Shown piece after piece: positions 63,475 through 64,000 of a DNA stretch of 64,000 bases. The notes below the pieces were generated by a model. The model searched no databases and was not told the DNA's origin. It saw nothing but the letters and a program-made list of their open reading frames with translations. A program made the position numbers and the translations under genes. The DNA comes from Dasypus novemcinctus (lineage: Eukaryota > Chordata > Mammalia > Cingulata > Dasypodidae), in assembly GCF_030445035.2 (NCBI RefSeq), contig NC_080690.1, positions 33,692,796 to 33,756,795 of the forward strand, in the 5' to 3' direction. Numbering within the stretch: the stretch's first letter is position 1; the number at the start of each line of letters is the position of its first letter.

Positions 63475-64000
63475 GGGGCTGGGACTACGTTGAGTCTGAT
63501 CGACTGGTGAGGAGTTTCCGCCCTGCAGCTGCCGAGAGAGCCCATCCAACGCCAGACAGCGAATCTCAGCGGGCTTCTTGTCCGACTCATAGGCGAATCG
63601 TACCATCAACAGCTCAGGAGTATGGGAACGGCATCTTTTTGCTACATGAACGCCAATATCAACCTCTTCCGGACCAGAAATGAGAACCCACTGGACAGGA
63701 TGGAAGGGAACCCTTTGCCGCCCCCTGACAGCAGGAAGGAGCCAGACTGAGTCGGCATCCCGAATCCCCTCACCCATCTGTTCTGCCCAGTATTCCCATT
63801 ACTTAGGTCCTTCATCATATATATATAAAATCAAAGAGTTGGGAATGTTAGAGCTTCCCCCTTACAAGGTTTACAATGATTAAGAGGCCATAAGGCTGTG
63901 ACTCTATTGGGCAAGATGCCTATAGGCAGAGAACAGCATATTTCCCCCAATGATAAGCCATAAAGCACAGTGGGAATGGAGCAGATAAGGACCCATCCCT
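63475..64000 (+). mobile_element. Internal part of a decayed gammaretrovirus-like ERV, continuing off the window
   Basis: Two bases after the U5 end, TGGGGGCTGGGGCTGGGA at 63477-63494 resembles a proline-tRNA primer-binding site. A leader-like region follows. Only a 42-codon Met-Gly frame (63622-63750) exists where a long gag would be expected, so most of the genome is missing. Around 63835-63850 AAAGAGTTGGGAA precedes TGTTAGAGCTTCC, which could be a polypurine tract and the start of a 3' LTR. No functional retroviral gene is present. Confidence 0.45.

Noticed and set aside
63370-63777. 135-codon minus-strand frame at the right edge
   Set aside because: Antisense to the retroviral R-U5 and leader sequence, with no resemblance to copine or any family I know.

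Overview
This is a stretch of mammalian nuclear genome, almost certainly from an armadillo (Xenarthra, most likely the nine-banded armadillo Dasypus novemcinctus). The evidence is the many tRNA-headed SINEs of the DAS type. They have a 'TGGCCCAGTGGTTAGGG' A-box head, a 'GGTTCAAACCCC' B box, a long body and an A-rich tail, and are abundant in armadillo. They lie on a background of old MIR, L2, L1 and MER repeats. Most open frames in the window are chance frames inside repeats or GC-rich DNA.

The gene order corresponds to human 16q13: RSPRY1, then PSME3IP1 (FAM192A/NIP30/PIP30), then CPNE2. From left to right: positions 1-~8.6 kb are repeat-bearing, gene-poor DNA that by synteny should be RSPRY1 intron 1 (minus strand; no RSPRY1 coding exon was found). 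About 7.7-9.5 kb is a CpG-rich, probably bidirectional promoter. About 9.0-45.7 kb is the whole PSME3IP1 gene on the plus strand. Six coding exons join to one intact 254-codon frame ending at a TAG at 44899-44901, with an AATAAA at 45650. About 45.7-52.7 kb is intergenic and repeat-rich. About 52.7-64 kb is the 3' end of CPNE2 on the minus strand, meeting PSME3IP1 tail to tail. Two CPNE2 coding exons encode its last 114 residues (end of the von Willebrand A/copine domain and the C-terminal tail). The rest of CPNE2 lies beyond the right edge, and the visible part is a GC-rich intron.

PSME3IP1 is a nuclear partner of the proteasome activator PA28gamma (PSME3). CPNE2 is a calcium-dependent phospholipid-binding copine. 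No functional link between the neighbours is implied; they are simply adjacent.

Points of most interest: (1) a clear U12-type AT-AC intron in PSME3IP1 (24020-29804); (2) an ERVL-MaLR-type provirus with both LTRs in intron 1; (3) a recurrent dimeric tRNA-SINE; (4) a site near 34.2-35.0 kb hit twice, leaving three copies of one target sequence; (5) an exon-like 74-bp segment downstream of PSME3IP1; (6) a gammaretrovirus-like R-U5-PBS fragment at the right edge that begins where R would begin, as expected for a LINE-copied retroviral transcript. I found no CRISPR array, operon or other prokaryote-type system, and no convincing new gene system.
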